This document shows positions 17,282 through 26,212 of a DNA stretch of 64,000 nucleotides, one piece after another. The stretch is from Sphingomonas lutea (GTDB lineage Bacteria > Pseudomonadota > Alphaproteobacteria > Sphingomonadales > Sphingomonadaceae): the NCBI RefSeq assembly GCF_014396785.1, contig NZ_CP060718.1:1012501-1076500 (forward strand). The letters run 5' to 3'. How positions within the stretch are numbered: the first letter of the stretch is position 1; each line of letters starts with the position of its first letter. The notes under the pieces are model-generated. The model saw only the letters and a list, made by a program, of their open reading frames with translations, ran no database searches and was not told the DNA's origin. Position numbers and translations under genes: made by a program.

Positions 17282-19019
17282 GGCGCTTCTGCTTCTCGCA
17301 GCGGGCGCGGCAGTTGCGCTGCCGGCGATCGCGCAGCAGGCTGCCCAACCCCAGCCGGCTCCCGCGCAACCTTCGACGAATGCCGTGGAGCCGACGGCCA
17401 CGCCGGTGCGGCGCGCGCCCCCGGCGACCGGTGGGGACGAGAGCGGGGTTGCGGAGGTCACGCTCAACCTGCCTCCGCCGCCGCCACCGATCGAATATCC
17501 CGCCCACGCCCGCCGCGACCCGTGGTCGGTCGGTGCGCTTCAGCCGCAGCAGCACGGCCTTGGGGCGAATCCGTGGCGCGCCGCCAGCGGGGCGTTTCTC
17601 TCCACGCTGATGCGGCGAATGCAGACGCCGATTGCCTCGCGCTGGGCGCACATGGGCATGCGCCAGGCGCTGCTTGCCGAAGCGCGGGCGCCACGCGACG
17701 TGCACCCGGTCGATTGGGTGGCGGAGCGCGCCTGGCTCCTGCTGCGCATGGGCGAGGCCGATGCCGCCCGCATGCTCATCGCCGGCGTCGACACCGACCG
17801 CTTCACGCCCAAGATGACCCAGGTCGCAGTGCAAAGCGCGCTGGCCAGCTCGGACCCGCCGGCCTTGTGCCCAATCGAAGGCCGCATCGGTCGCCATGAA
17901 ACCCGAGTCCGCGCGCTGGTCGAAGCGATCTGCGCCTCGCTTGCCGGGGAACCGGAAAGCGCGGCGGCGCAAATCGACCAGGCACGAAGGTTCGGGCGGA
18001 TCGGCGGCATCGACCTCGTCCTCGCGGAGAAGGTCGTCGGCGCCGGCGCGAACACGGGACGCGCCGTCACCGTCGAGTGGGAACCGGTCGAGCACCTCAC
18101 CGCTTGGCGCTACGGGCTAGCCACCGCGACGGGCATGACATTGCCGGAGCGGCTGATGGGGACGGCATCGCCCCAGCTGCACGCTTTCTATGCGCGGGCG
18201 CCATTATTGACGGCGGAGGATCGTTTGAAATCGGCGCACATCGCGACCGGCCTTGGCGTTTTTTCCTCGCAATCCCTGATCGATCTCTACGCGACGATCT
18301 ACGACACGACAGATCCCGGCGACCTGCCCGAGACGGATGCGTGGCAGCTGCGGCAGGCCTTCGTCGCGCGCAACGCCGACGCGCGTCTGGCGGCCTTGCG
18401 CCGTGTCCTGGGCAATGAGAACGACACGCTGGAGCGCGAGGCGCATCGCGCGCTGGTCGCCCGCGCCGCAACTTTGGTGCAGCCGGACGCGGCTTTGGCG
18501 AGCGACGCGCCCGAGCTGATCTCGGCCATGCTGACTGCGGGGTACGATCGCCATGCGGCGCGCTGGGCCAACGCCGTGCAGCAGATGGACGACGCCAACG
18601 CCGACCGGGCCTGGGCGATGCTGGCGCTTGCGGCGCCCAATGCAGAGGCAGTGGACATCAGCTACGGCCGGATCACCAGCTTCATCGATCGCGACCAAAG
18701 CCGCCGCAAGCAGCGCAGCGCGCTGCTTGTTGCCGGCCTCGCGGGGCTCGGACGAATCAATGAACGCTCAGCGGTCGCGCTCAATCTGCGGTACGGTCTG
18801 GGGCTGGGCCGCTCGAACAGCTGGACCCGGATGATCCGGGCGGCGGCGCGCCGAGGCCAACCCGGCACTGTTCTCGTCCTCACCGGAACCGGTTTTCAGG
18901 GACAGACGCTCGACCGCCTGCCCGCGGCCTACATGTATCGATCGCTCCAAGCGCTAACTCGAACCGGCCAGGATTTCAGCGCACGGATGATCGCTGCCGA
19001 GGCGCTGTCCCGGACGTGA
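17271..19019 (+). CDS. Exported hypothetical protein (582 aa)
   Basis: The start at ATG 17271 gives a signal peptide (MRAKALLLLAAGAAVALPAIAQQ), a Pro/Gln/Ala-rich linker to about residue 70, and then a long alpha-helical repeat-like region rich in Ala, Leu and Arg, of the kind seen in TPR/solenoid proteins. The frame is open upstream opposite aroK, but that part is a shadow. No named family is recognised. It is coupled to the small membrane protein before it and to xerD after it (GTGA overlap). A periplasmic location is expected. Confidence 0.75.
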   Translation: MRAKALLLLAAGAAVALPAIAQQAAQPQPAPAQPSTNAVEPTATPVRRAPPATGGDESGVAEVTLNLPPPPPPIEYPAHARRDPWSVGALQPQQHGLGANPWRAASGAFLSTLMRRMQTPIASRWAHMGMRQALLAEARAPRDVHPVDWVAERAWLLLRMGEADAARMLIAGVDTDRFTPKMTQVAVQSALASSDPPALCPIEGRIGRHETRVRALVEAICASLAGEPESAAAQIDQARRFGRIGGIDLVLAEKVVGAGANTGRAVTVEWEPVEHLTAWRYGLATATGMTLPERLMGTASPQLHAFYARAPLLTAEDRLKSAHIATGLGVFSSQSLIDLYATIYDTTDPGDLPETDAWQLRQAFVARNADARLAALRRVLGNENDTLEREAHRALVARAATLVQPDAALASDAPELISAMLTAGYDRHAARWANAVQQMDDANADRAWAMLALAAPNAEAVDISYGRITSFIDRDQSRRKQRSALLVAGLAGLGRINERSAVALNLRYGLGLGRSNSWTRMIRAAARRGQPGTVLVLTGTGFQGQTLDRLPAAYMYRSLQALTRTGQDFSARMIAAEALSRT

Positions 19020-19903
19020 CCGCGGACGACCAGGCGCTGGTTGACCGTTTCCTCGACATGATGGCGGCTGAAGCGGGCGCGTCGCGCCACACGCTTGCGG
19101 CCTATCGCAACGACCTCGAACAGACGGCGGCGTCGCTTGGCTCCGCCCTCGGCAAGGCAAGTGCGACGGATTTGTCGCGCCTCGGCGAGGCATGGGCCGA
19201 CCTCGCCCCATCAACCGTCGCGCGCCGCTCCGCCGCGCTCCGGCGCTTCTACGGATTCCTGCTGGACGAAGGGTTGCGGGGGGACGACCCGTCGGCGGCC
19301 TTGCCGCGGCCCCGCCTCGAACGGCCGCTCCCGCGCATCCTTGATGAACAGGACGTAGGGCGGATGTTCGCGCAGGCGGAAGACCGCGCGGCGAGTGACC
19401 AGCCGATAGCGGTCCGCGACCTCGCGCTCCTTGAACTGCTGTACGGTTCGGGTCTGCGCGCGAGCGAGCTGGTGACCTTGCCCCGCGCCGCTGTCCGCAA
19501 GGAGCAGCCCTTCCTGATCCTGCGCGGCAAGGGTGGAAAGGAGCGGCTGGTCCCGATCTCCTCACGCGCGCAAACCGCGGTTCACCGGTGGCTCGAGCTT
19601 GTGCCCGCAGGGTCGCTGTGGCTTTTCCCCAGCCGCAACACGCATCTCAGCCGCGTGCGCCTGTTCCAGGTCGTCCGCCGACTGGCTGCGGACGCCGGAA
19701 TCGGGCCCGACCGGGTTAGCCCGCACGTCCTTCGCCATGCCTTCGCCACGCACCTGCTTTCCGGGGGCGCCGACCTGCGCGTGCTTCAGTCCCTTTTGGG
19801 GCATGCCGACATCGCCACGACGCAGATCTACACCCATGTCGACAGCGCGCGCCTGGTCGAGCTGGTCAATGCGCGCCATCCACTGGCGACCCGCGGTCGT
19901 TGA
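19016..19903 (+). CDS. xerD: Tyrosine recombinase XerD
   Basis: The 295-residue site-specific recombinase resolves chromosome dimers at dif with XerC. The catalytic set is complete: Arg in YGSGLRASEL, Lys in RGKGGKERLVP, HxxR in HVLRHAFATHL, His in LLGHADI and the nucleophile Tyr in TTQIYTHV. The GTG start overlaps the preceding stop (GTGA). Its position opposite aroK and next to accA marks it as the housekeeping enzyme, not a phage integrase. Confidence 0.92.
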   Translation: MTADDQALVDRFLDMMAAEAGASRHTLAAYRNDLEQTAASLGSALGKASATDLSRLGEAWADLAPSTVARRSAALRRFYGFLLDEGLRGDDPSAALPRPRLERPLPRILDEQDVGRMFAQAEDRAASDQPIAVRDLALLELLYGSGLRASELVTLPRAAVRKEQPFLILRGKGGKERLVPISSRAQTAVHRWLELVPAGSLWLFPSRNTHLSRVRLFQVVRRLAADAGIGPDRVSPHVLRHAFATHLLSGGADLRVLQSLLGHADIATTQIYTHVDSARLVELVNARHPLATRGR

Positions 19904-19938
19904 CGGCTGCCGCTGCTTCCGCCTAGGCCCCGCCGCCA

Positions 19939-20883
19939 ATGCTGACCTATCTCGAATTCGAAAAGCCGATCGCCGAGCTGGATACCCGTGTCGCCCAATT
20001 GCGCGAGACGCATAACAGCTCGGACGAAATCGACATCGAAGCCGAGGTCTCGCGTCTCGAGGCCAAGGCGTCCAAGCTTCTTCGCGATACCTATTCGAAG
20101 CTGACGCCGTGGCAGAAGGCACAGGTCGCGCGTCATCCCGAGCGGCCGCACTTCAAGGACTATGTCGCCGGCATTGCCGAGGATTTCCTGCCGCTGGCGG
20201 GGGACCGCGCTTTCGCCGACGACCCGGCCATCATCGGCGGCCTGGCGCGGATCGACGGGCGCCGCGTGATGCTGATCGGGCATGAAAAGGGCGACGACAC
20301 CGCCTCCCGCCTCAAACATAATTTCGGCATGGCCAAGCCGGAGGGATACCGGAAGGCGATCCGCCTGATGCAGCTGGCCGACCGGTTCGGGCTGCCGGTC
20401 GTCACCTTGGTCGATACGCCGGGCGCCTTTCCAGGAGTGCAGGCGGAAGAACGTGGCCAGGCCGAGGCCATTGCCCGCTCGACCGAGCAATGCCTGGCGC
20501 TCAAGGTCCCGATGATCGCCGTCGTGGTGGGCGAGGGCGGATCGGGCGGCGCGGTGGCGATTGCCGCCGCCAACCGGGTCCTGATGTTCGAACATGCGGT
20601 CTACTCGGTTATTTCGCCCGAAGGCTGCGCCTCGATCCTCTGGCGCACGGCGGACAAGGCCGCCGATGCGGCGGAAGCCATGAAGATCACCGCTTCGGAC
20701 CTTCAGGCGCTGGGCGTCGTCGACCGCATCGTGTCGGAACCGTTGGGCGGCGCGCATCGCGACCCCGACGCCGCGATCGGCGGCCTCAAGGGCGCGATCG
20801 TCGAAGAGCTCGCGGACTGCGCGTCGCTCGGCCCCGACGAACTGCTCGCGCAGCGCCGCGCCAAATTCCTCGCCATCGGCTGA
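19939..20883 (+). CDS. accA: Acetyl-CoA carboxylase carboxyltransferase subunit alpha
   Basis: The 314-residue cytosolic subunit, with AccD, transfers the carboxyl group from biotin to acetyl-CoA in the first step of fatty-acid synthesis. The opening [34 protein letters not shown] and [13 protein letters not shown] are diagnostic. It follows xerD closely. Confidence 0.97.
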   Translation: MLTYLEFEKPIAELDTRVAQLRETHNSSDEIDIEAEVSRLEAKASKLLRDTYSKLTPWQKAQVARHPERPHFKDYVAGIAEDFLPLAGDRAFADDPAIIGGLARIDGRRVMLIGHEKGDDTASRLKHNFGMAKPEGYRKAIRLMQLADRFGLPVVTLVDTPGAFPGVQAEERGQAEAIARSTEQCLALKVPMIAVVVGEGGSGGAVAIAAANRVLMFEHAVYSVISPEGCASILWRTADKAADAAEAMKITASDLQALGVVDRIVSEPLGGAHRDPDAAIGGLKGAIVEELADCASLGPDELLAQRRAKFLAIG

Positions 20884-20892
20884 TTGCCGGCA

Positions 20893-20917
20893 GGAACCCG
20901 CCCTTTCATTCTCCGTT
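20893..20917 (+). promoter_or_regulatory. Candidate sigma-EcfG promoter for the M48 protease gene
   Basis: GGAAC (20893-20897) is separated by exactly 16 bases from CGTT (20914-20917), a full match to the general stress consensus of alphaproteobacteria. It lies ten bases after the accA stop and 45 bases before the protease ATG, so transcription should begin near 20925. The protease is then a predicted member of the general stress regulon. Confidence 0.6.
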
Positions 20918-20962
20918 CAAACTCGCCCGGCTTATTTCGGCGCCGAACGGAGAAGATATTCT

Positions 20963-22435
20963 ATGCGCAAGCGCATTCTTTTGCTCGCCGCGAGCGCGGC
21001 GATTGTCAGCCCGGTGCTCGCTTCGGCGCAGGGCGGGCGGTACCTTAATCCCAGCGATGTTGCCGAGGCGCAGCGCGAGCATGCCGCGCTGGTGCAGGAA
21101 CTTGGCGGCGCCGAAACTGGGGCGCGCGCCGCTTATGTCGAAAGCGTGGGGCGCCGCGTAGCTTCACAGACCGGCGTGGTGAATCCCGGACAGGCGTTCC
21201 GCTTCACCACCGTCAATTCGGCCGTGGAAAACGCCTTCGCGGTCCCGGGCGGCTACATTTACGTCACGCGCCAACTGCTCGGGCTGCTCGACGACGAATC
21301 GCAATTGGCTTTCGCGCTTGGCCACGAAGCGGCGCACGTTGCCGCCGACCACAGCCGTGCGCGGCAGGCCTATGCGCAGCGCAACAGCGTGCTTGGCGTT
21401 CTCGGCCAGGTGCTTGGCGCCGTGTTAGGCAACGGCGGGTTCGGCGGGATGGTCTCGCAGAGCGCCCAGCAAGCCGCCGCCATGCGCACCCTGAGCTTCT
21501 CGCGCGACCAGGAGTATCAGGCCGATACGCTTGCTCTTCGCTACCTGATCGGCTCCGGCTACGATCCTGCCGGTGGGCCGGGGATCCTGGCGGCGCTGAC
21601 GCGCGCCACCGCGCTTCAGGGTCAAGTCCAGGGCCGATCGTCGCGCCAGACGCCGGAATGGGCGAGCACCCACCCGCTCAGCACCAATCGCATGCAGCGC
21701 GCCATGGCCGAAGCGCAGGCCAGCGGCCGCCTAGGGTCGGGCGTGCGCAACCGCGACGGGTATCTGGCGCAGATCGACGGGATCTATGTCGATGACGATC
21801 CCGAACAGGGGGTGATTGAAGGGCCGACCTTCACCCATCCCGATCTTCGTATCCAGTTCACCGTGCCCCAGGGCTATCTCATGCAGAACGGCACCTATGC
21901 GGTGACCGTGTCCGGCTCGGCCGGCCGCGCGCAATTCAGTGGCGGCCGCTACACGGGCTCGCTCGAAGACTATACGATGCGCGTCTACCAGCAACTGACG
22001 CGGGGCCAGATGAACATCAATGTGCCTCCGCCGCAGCGCGTGACGATCAACGGTATGCCCGCGGCGATTACGGCAACGCGGGTCAACACCCGATCCGGCG
22101 GGCTGGATGTCAGCGTTGTCGCTTATCAGTGGGATGCGCAGCGCGTATATCACTTCGTGATGCTGACGCGCGCAGGCTACGGCGTCGGTCCGTTCACGTC
22201 GATGGTCAACAGTGTGCGCCGGATCACGCCCGCTGAAGCATCGGCCATCCGACCGCGCGTGATCGATGTCGTGACCGTGGCGCGCGGCGACACCATTCAG
22301 TCGCTTGCGAACCGCATGGCGTATCGTGATTTCCGGCTGGAACGCTTCCTGTCGCTCAACGGCCTTCAGCCCACCAGCGCGCTCGCGCCGGGGCAGAAGG
22401 TAAAGCTGGTCGTGTATGGCAGCCGCAGGGGCTGA
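20963..22435 (+). CDS. Exported M48 family zinc metalloprotease with LysM-like domain
   Basis: The 490-residue protein has a signal peptide (to about residue 22, VLASAQGG), an M48 catalytic domain with the zinc motif HEAAH at residues 121-125 and the third-ligand region SRDQEYQAD, a middle beta-rich domain, and a C-terminal LysM-like segment (VARGDTIQSLANRMAYRD...). It resembles the BepA/YfgC group of periplasmic proteases that help outer-membrane protein assembly, but has LysM instead of TPR repeats. The stress-type promoter before it supports an envelope quality-control role. Confidence 0.92.
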   Translation: MRKRILLLAASAAIVSPVLASAQGGRYLNPSDVAEAQREHAALVQELGGAETGARAAYVESVGRRVASQTGVVNPGQAFRFTTVNSAVENAFAVPGGYIYVTRQLLGLLDDESQLAFALGHEAAHVAADHSRARQAYAQRNSVLGVLGQVLGAVLGNGGFGGMVSQSAQQAAAMRTLSFSRDQEYQADTLALRYLIGSGYDPAGGPGILAALTRATALQGQVQGRSSRQTPEWASTHPLSTNRMQRAMAEAQASGRLGSGVRNRDGYLAQIDGIYVDDDPEQGVIEGPTFTHPDLRIQFTVPQGYLMQNGTYAVTVSGSAGRAQFSGGRYTGSLEDYTMRVYQQLTRGQMNINVPPPQRVTINGMPAAITATRVNTRSGGLDVSVVAYQWDAQRVYHFVMLTRAGYGVGPFTSMVNSVRRITPAEASAIRPRVIDVVTVARGDTIQSLANRMAYRDFRLERFLSLNGLQPTSALAPGQKVKLVVYGSRRG

Positions 22436-22451
22436 TGCCTCCGCGCTGACC

Positions 22452-22634
22452 CTACATCTTGGCGTTCATGGTCTCGCTGAGGTTGCCCCACATTCCGTTC
22501 GAGCCACCACCTAGCTTTGACAGCCCACCCATCATCGCGATGGCAATGAGGGCGGCGATCAAGCCATATTCGATCGCGGTAGCTCCTCGCCGGTCGGCGC
22601 GAAGCTTGCGCAAGATTTTCCGGATAGCTTTCAA
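22452..22634 (-). CDS. Flp/Fap-type IVb pilin, orphan
   Basis: The 60-residue prepilin has a basic leader (KAIRKILRKLRADRRG) and the cleavage/assembly motif G-ATAIEYGLIAALIAIA, with Glu+5 and Tyr+6 intact. The initiator is TTG at 22634, supported by GGAGGG just upstream; no ATG is available. Tad pili need a prepilin peptidase, ATPase and secretin, and none is encoded in this window, so the pilin must use genes elsewhere. It sits convergently against the M48 protease gene. Confidence 0.88.
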   Translation of the reverse strand: MKAIRKILRKLRADRRGATAIEYGLIAALIAIAMMGGLSKLGGGSNGMWGNLSETMNAKM

Positions 22635-22720
22635 GCCACCCTCCTCTGGTCCACGTCCACGCGGCGGGTGTAAGGGGCGCCTGGTTAATAACTCTTACCG
22701 CTGACATCCTTAATGACGGG

Positions 22721-23500
22721 TCAGCCGTCTTTTTGCTCGGGTGTCCAGCCGGCGAAATGCAGGATTTCGAACGTCTCCACCGTGCGGCCGGCGTTGGCGG
22801 CGGCGGCAAAGCGGGTGGCGGCGGTAGCGTATTCGGCTCGCGAAAAGCCCTGCCGTGCCCGTCGGATCAGGATATTGGTTGCGCCCATCCGGCGGAGGTC
22901 GGTCACCAGCGACGGAAGACCACGATAGCTGACCTGGGCGCGATCGATGTCGACCACCGGCATGACGAAGCCAGCGCTGGAAAGAAGTGGGGCCAGGGCC
23001 GACGCCTCGATCCGGGGATGGACGTGCGGGGACGCCGCCTTGCCGTCAATGCCACGCAGCGCCGTCCGCAACTGAGGAAGGGTTTCGCCGCCGGATAGTG
23101 CGCCCAGCAACAGGCCGTCAGGCCGCAAGGCGTCCCGAAGATTGCGCAAGAAAAGGGGGAGTCCCTCCACGATGTCGAGCATCCCAATGGAGAGGATGAG
23201 GTCATACGTGCCCGGCGCCGGTTTCCACTCAGTCTCCAGAAATTGCGTTCCCAGCGCACCTCTTGCGAACAATGCACCGGGATCCGTCGCATCGACTTGA
23301 TCCACAAGCCGGGCGAGCTGTCCGGGCCAGTCCGGGTTGGGGCAGCCTAGGATCAGCGCGCGGTTGAAGCGGCGTTGCACCAGTGTTATCCGTTCCAGGC
23401 AATCCCCGAAGGCGCGGTCGAACAGGAAGAGCGCCGGCCCGTGCCGCGCCGCGCGATCACGTCGGCGCGCGCGCAATTCCAGGTCGAACAAAGCGGACAC
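22721..23500 (-). CDS. SAM-dependent methyltransferase (BioC/NDUFAF5-like)
   Basis: The product is about 259 residues from GTG 23500 (VSALFDLELRARRRDRAARHG); the frame is open further upstream, so the start is uncertain. The class I methyltransferase fold is shown by RALILGCPNPDWPG (degenerate motif I), YDLILSIGMLDIVEG and LRDALRPDGLLLGAL. The opening and the Arg-rich start resemble NDUFAF5/BioC-type proteins, which hydroxylate or methylate. The usual GxGxG is poorly kept, so SAM binding is not certain. It is divergent from comF, as in other alphaproteobacteria. Confidence 0.82.
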   Translation of the reverse strand: MSALFDLELRARRRDRAARHGPALFLFDRAFGDCLERITLVQRRFNRALILGCPNPDWPGQLARLVDQVDATDPGALFARGALGTQFLETEWKPAPGTYDLILSIGMLDIVEGLPLFLRNLRDALRPDGLLLGALSGGETLPQLRTALRGIDGKAASPHVHPRIEASALAPLLSSAGFVMPVVDIDRAQVSYRGLPSLVTDLRRMGATNILIRRARQGFSRAEYATAATRFAAAANAGRTVETFEILHFAGWTPEQKDG

Positions 23501-23544
23501 GACGGTGCTTGTGCGACGGTCCCTTCCACGCGACAAGCGCCTTG

Positions 23545-24282
23545 ATGAGGATCGGTCTGTTGCGCACTTGGGGTGGCTTGATACTCGATTTCGCCTTGCC
23601 CCCACGGTGCCCGGGCTGCGGGATCATCGTGGGCGATCTGCACCGGTTTTGCGTCGATTGCTGGAAAGGGATCGAATTTCTCGGCAACGGTGGATGCCAG
23701 ACATGCGGATTGCCGTTGGCGGCAACCGAGGCCGAGGCGTGCGGCGCTTGCCTGGCGCAGCCCCCCATCATCGCCCGATCTCGCGCAGCGGTGCGCTATG
23801 ACGATTTGTCGCGGGGTCTTGCGATTCGTCTGAAATACGGCCGCAAGGTCGCAATTGCGCGGACCATGGCGCACTACATGAGCCCCTTGGTCGATCCCGC
23901 CGCGACGCGGCCGGTGCTGGTTCCTGTACCGCTGCATCGCGGACGAATGTGGCGGCGCGGTTTCAACCAGTCCGCACTCGTTGCTCGCGAACTTGAGCGG
24001 CGACTTGCGATAAGAATGGATCCGTTCGCGCTCCGACGGGTCAAGCGGACCCCTCCGCTCAAAGGCATGAGCCGGCAGCAGCGGGCGAGGGCAGTCGCCG
24101 GGGCCTTCATGGTTCCGGACAAGGCCGCCGTGGCCGGCCGCACGGTGATCCTGGTCGACGACGTGCTTACCACCGGAAGCACTGCGGAAGCTTGCGCGCG
24201 CACGCTGCAACGCGCCGGGGCCGAGCGGGTGGAGCTGATCAGTTGGGCGCGCGTGGTGAAACCTTCGCAATTGATGCGTTGA
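23545..24282 (+). CDS. comF: ComF family phosphoribosyltransferase-like protein
   Basis: The 245-residue protein has an N-terminal double zinc-finger-like region (CPGCG...CVDC, CQTCG...CGAC) and a C-terminal PRTase domain with VILVDDVLTTGSTAEAC. VPVPLHRGRMWRRGFNQS is the ComF signature. In transformable bacteria ComF aids DNA uptake; elsewhere its substrate is unknown. It opens the conserved comF-grxC-nitrilase-DUF1178 run. Confidence 0.93.
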   Translation: MRIGLLRTWGGLILDFALPPRCPGCGIIVGDLHRFCVDCWKGIEFLGNGGCQTCGLPLAATEAEACGACLAQPPIIARSRAAVRYDDLSRGLAIRLKYGRKVAIARTMAHYMSPLVDPAATRPVLVPVPLHRGRMWRRGFNQSALVARELERRLAIRMDPFALRRVKRTPPLKGMSRQQRARAVAGAFMVPDKAAVAGRTVILVDDVLTTGSTAEACARTLQRAGAERVELISWARVVKPSQLMR

Positions 24283-24318
24283 TGCGGCAACCTAGATTGT
24301 GTGCCGAAAGGATCGCGC

Positions 24319-24576
24319 GTGCCGCTCGTCGAAATCTACAGCAAGACCTTTTGCTCCTACTGCTGGCAGGCCAAGCGCCTGCTCGACAGCAAGGGCGTTG
24401 CGTACAAGGAAATCCTGCTCGATGGCGGCGGGCCTGAGCGCGACGTGATGATCTCTCGCGCCAATGGCCGCACCACCGTCCCGCAGATCTTTATCGACGA
24501 CCGCCATATCGGCGGGTGTGGCGACTTGATGGCGTTGGATCGCGACGGAAAGCTGGACGCCTTGATCGCCGCATGA
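24319..24576 (+). CDS. grxC: Glutaredoxin 3
   Basis: The 85-residue dithiol glutaredoxin has active site CSYC (KTFCSYCWQAK), the cis-Pro motif TTVPQIFI and the GSH-binding GGCGDL. GTG 24319 is preferred over GTG 24301 because AAAGGA lies eight bases before it and the length then fits the family. Its stop overlaps the next gene as ATGA. Confidence 0.93.
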   Translation: MPLVEIYSKTFCSYCWQAKRLLDSKGVAYKEILLDGGGPERDVMISRANGRTTVPQIFIDDRHIGGCGDLMALDRDGKLDALIAA

Positions 24577-25400
24577 CCCGGATCGCGGTCTTCCAGTCGA
24601 ACACCGGGATTGACCCGGCCAGGAATGCGGCTGCGCTCGTCGATGCCATTCGTGCCGCGGCGGAGGGCGGGGCGACGATGCTCTTCACCCCTGAAATGTC
24701 GGGCCTGCTCGACCGCGATTCGGCCCGTGCCGCCGGAAACCTGCGGGTCGAGGATGAGGATGGGGTCCTTGCCGCCTGCGCCGAAGCGGCGGAGGCGCAC
24801 GGCATCTGGGTGCACCTTGGCTCGGTCGCAGTGCTGGTCGATGACGGCAAGGTCGCCAATCGCGGTTTCGTGATCGACCGCAACGGCGGCATCCGCGCGC
24901 GGTATGACAAAATCCATCTTTTCGATGTCGATTTGCCGACCGGCGAGAGCTGGCGCGAATCCGCGGTCTATCAGGCTGGAAAGGGCGCAATGCTGGTCAA
25001 TGGCACGCCGGTCGGCAAGCTGGGGCTGACCATCTGCTACGATTTGCGCTTCCCCGCACTTTTCGCGCGCATTGCTGAGGCCGATGCCGACGTCATCGCC
25101 GTCCCGGCCGCCTTTACGGTGCCGACAGGGCGGGCGCACTGGCATGTGCTGCTGCGCGCGCGGGCCATTGAAGCCGGGCTGTTCGTCGTTGCCGCGGCCC
25201 AATGCGGCCAGCATGAGGACGGACGCCAGACCTTCGGACACTCCCTTGTGGTAGACCCCTGGGGCGACGTCCTGCTCGACATGGGCAATGACGTCGGCGT
25301 TGGATTCGCAGACATCGACCTCGCGCGTATTTCCGAGGTCCGCTCGCGCATTCCAGCCTTGACGCATCGGCGCCCCATTCCGGAGGCCGAGAGCGCGTGA
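24573..25400 (+). CDS. Carbon-nitrogen hydrolase (Nit2/omega-amidase-like)
   Basis: The 275-residue nitrilase-superfamily amidase has the Glu-Lys-Cys triad in LFTPEMSG, RYDKIHLF and TICYDLRFP. The sequence resembles Nit1/Nit2, which hydrolyse deaminated glutathione or alpha-ketoglutaramate. Being coupled to the glutaredoxin gene (ATGA) makes a glutathione-repair role attractive, but this is inference. Confidence 0.92.
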   Translation: MTRIAVFQSNTGIDPARNAAALVDAIRAAAEGGATMLFTPEMSGLLDRDSARAAGNLRVEDEDGVLAACAEAAEAHGIWVHLGSVAVLVDDGKVANRGFVIDRNGGIRARYDKIHLFDVDLPTGESWRESAVYQAGKGAMLVNGTPVGKLGLTICYDLRFPALFARIAEADADVIAVPAAFTVPTGRAHWHVLLRARAIEAGLFVVAAAQCGQHEDGRQTFGHSLVVDPWGDVLLDMGNDVGVGFADIDLARISEVRSRIPALTHRRPIPEAESA

Positions 25401-25801
25401 TCGTCTTCGACCTTTTGTGCCGGGACGGCGGCGAAACCTTCGAAGCGTGGTTCCGATCGTCGGCGGATTACGAAGAGCAGCTCCTTCAAGGGCTGGTGCA
25501 ATGCCCCCTTTGCGGATCGGCCGCGGTGGACAAGGCGCCGATGGCGCCACGTGTGCCCCGCAAGTCGACGCAGTCGTCGTCCTTGGCGAAGCTGGCTGAA
25601 TTGCAGAGCGCCATGCTCGAGAAATCGCGCTGGGTCGGGGACGATTTCGCGGCCACAGCACGCAAGATGCATAATGGGGAGCTGGAACACGAAACCGTTC
25701 ACGGCCGAGCAACGGTCGAGCAAGCCAAATCGCTGGTCGAAGATGGCGTTCCGGTTGCGCCGCTTCCGCTGCCCGTCGTCCCGCCGACGCAGGTCAATTG
25801 A
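25397..25801 (+). CDS. DUF1178 family protein
   Basis: This 134-residue soluble protein starts MIVFDLLCRDGGETFEAWF. It has a CPLCG motif at about residues 35-39 and an early Cys8, suggesting a small zinc ribbon. The middle and C-terminal parts are helical and Glu/Ala-rich. DUF1178 commonly follows the nitrilase gene in alphaproteobacteria, as here (GTGA overlap). Function unknown. Confidence 0.92.
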   Translation: MIVFDLLCRDGGETFEAWFRSSADYEEQLLQGLVQCPLCGSAAVDKAPMAPRVPRKSTQSSSLAKLAELQSAMLEKSRWVGDDFAATARKMHNGELEHETVHGRATVEQAKSLVEDGVPVAPLPLPVVPPTQVN

Positions 25802-25840
25802 TCGATAGGGCGTGACTGCCTATTCGTCGGTTCGTGTTGG

Positions 25841-25917
25841 GGCCCCGTAGCTCAGCAGGATAGAGCATCAGATTCCTAATCTGAGGGCCACAGGTTCGAA
25901 TCCTGTCGGGGTCACCA
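25841..25917 (+). tRNA. tRNA-Arg (anticodon CCT)
   Basis: The acceptor strands GGCCCCG and CGGGGTC pair, the D-arm region (TAGCTCAGCAGGATAGAGCA) and the T-loop GGTTCGAATCC are standard, and the anticodon stem TCAGA/TCTGA encloses TTCCTAA with anticodon CCT. CCA is encoded at 25915-25917. It reads the rare codon AGG. Confidence 0.97.
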
Positions 25918-25927
25918 CAGCTTAGAT

Positions 25928-26212
25928 ATGGAAGCCCTAATGCCAGCCGATTCGTCACGCACAGGCCCCGTGGGACGCTTATTTACCGATCACCCGCGCT
26001 CGCTCGGGATGAGCTGGGCCAGCCACGGCGCCGGCGCCATCAAGATCGGCGGAGAGCTGATCGGCGCGGGTGTGGCCTGCATCGTCCACGCCGTCGTGCC
26101 GGCGCTGTTCACGCAGACCGCGGGCAAGGTGGTCACGCGGATCTACGACCATATGCAGCAGCGCAAGGCGGGCGCGGCCAATCCGGAGAATTGGTCCGAT
26201 TATGAAATCTGA
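25928..26212 (+). CDS. Small membrane-associated hypothetical protein (DUF6356-like)
   Basis: The 94-residue product (start possibly ATG 25940, MPADSS) has FTDHPRSLGMSWASHGAGAIKIGGELIGAGVACIVHAVVPALF, one or two weakly hydrophobic helices, and a polar tail. This pattern (F-x-x-H-P-x-S-x-G-x-x-Y/W-x-x-H) is what I recall for the sphingomonad DUF6356 family, but I cannot confirm it. Its stop lies 11 bases inside the next gene, indicating coupling. Confidence 0.7.
   Translation: MEALMPADSSRTGPVGRLFTDHPRSLGMSWASHGAGAIKIGGELIGAGVACIVHAVVPALFTQTAGKVVTRIYDHMQQRKAGAANPENWSDYEI

Noticed and set aside
19016-19903. Tyrosine recombinase as a sign of an integrated element
   Set aside because: Its position next to aroK and accA, full-length Xer form and lack of att repeats or phage genes identify it as housekeeping XerD.
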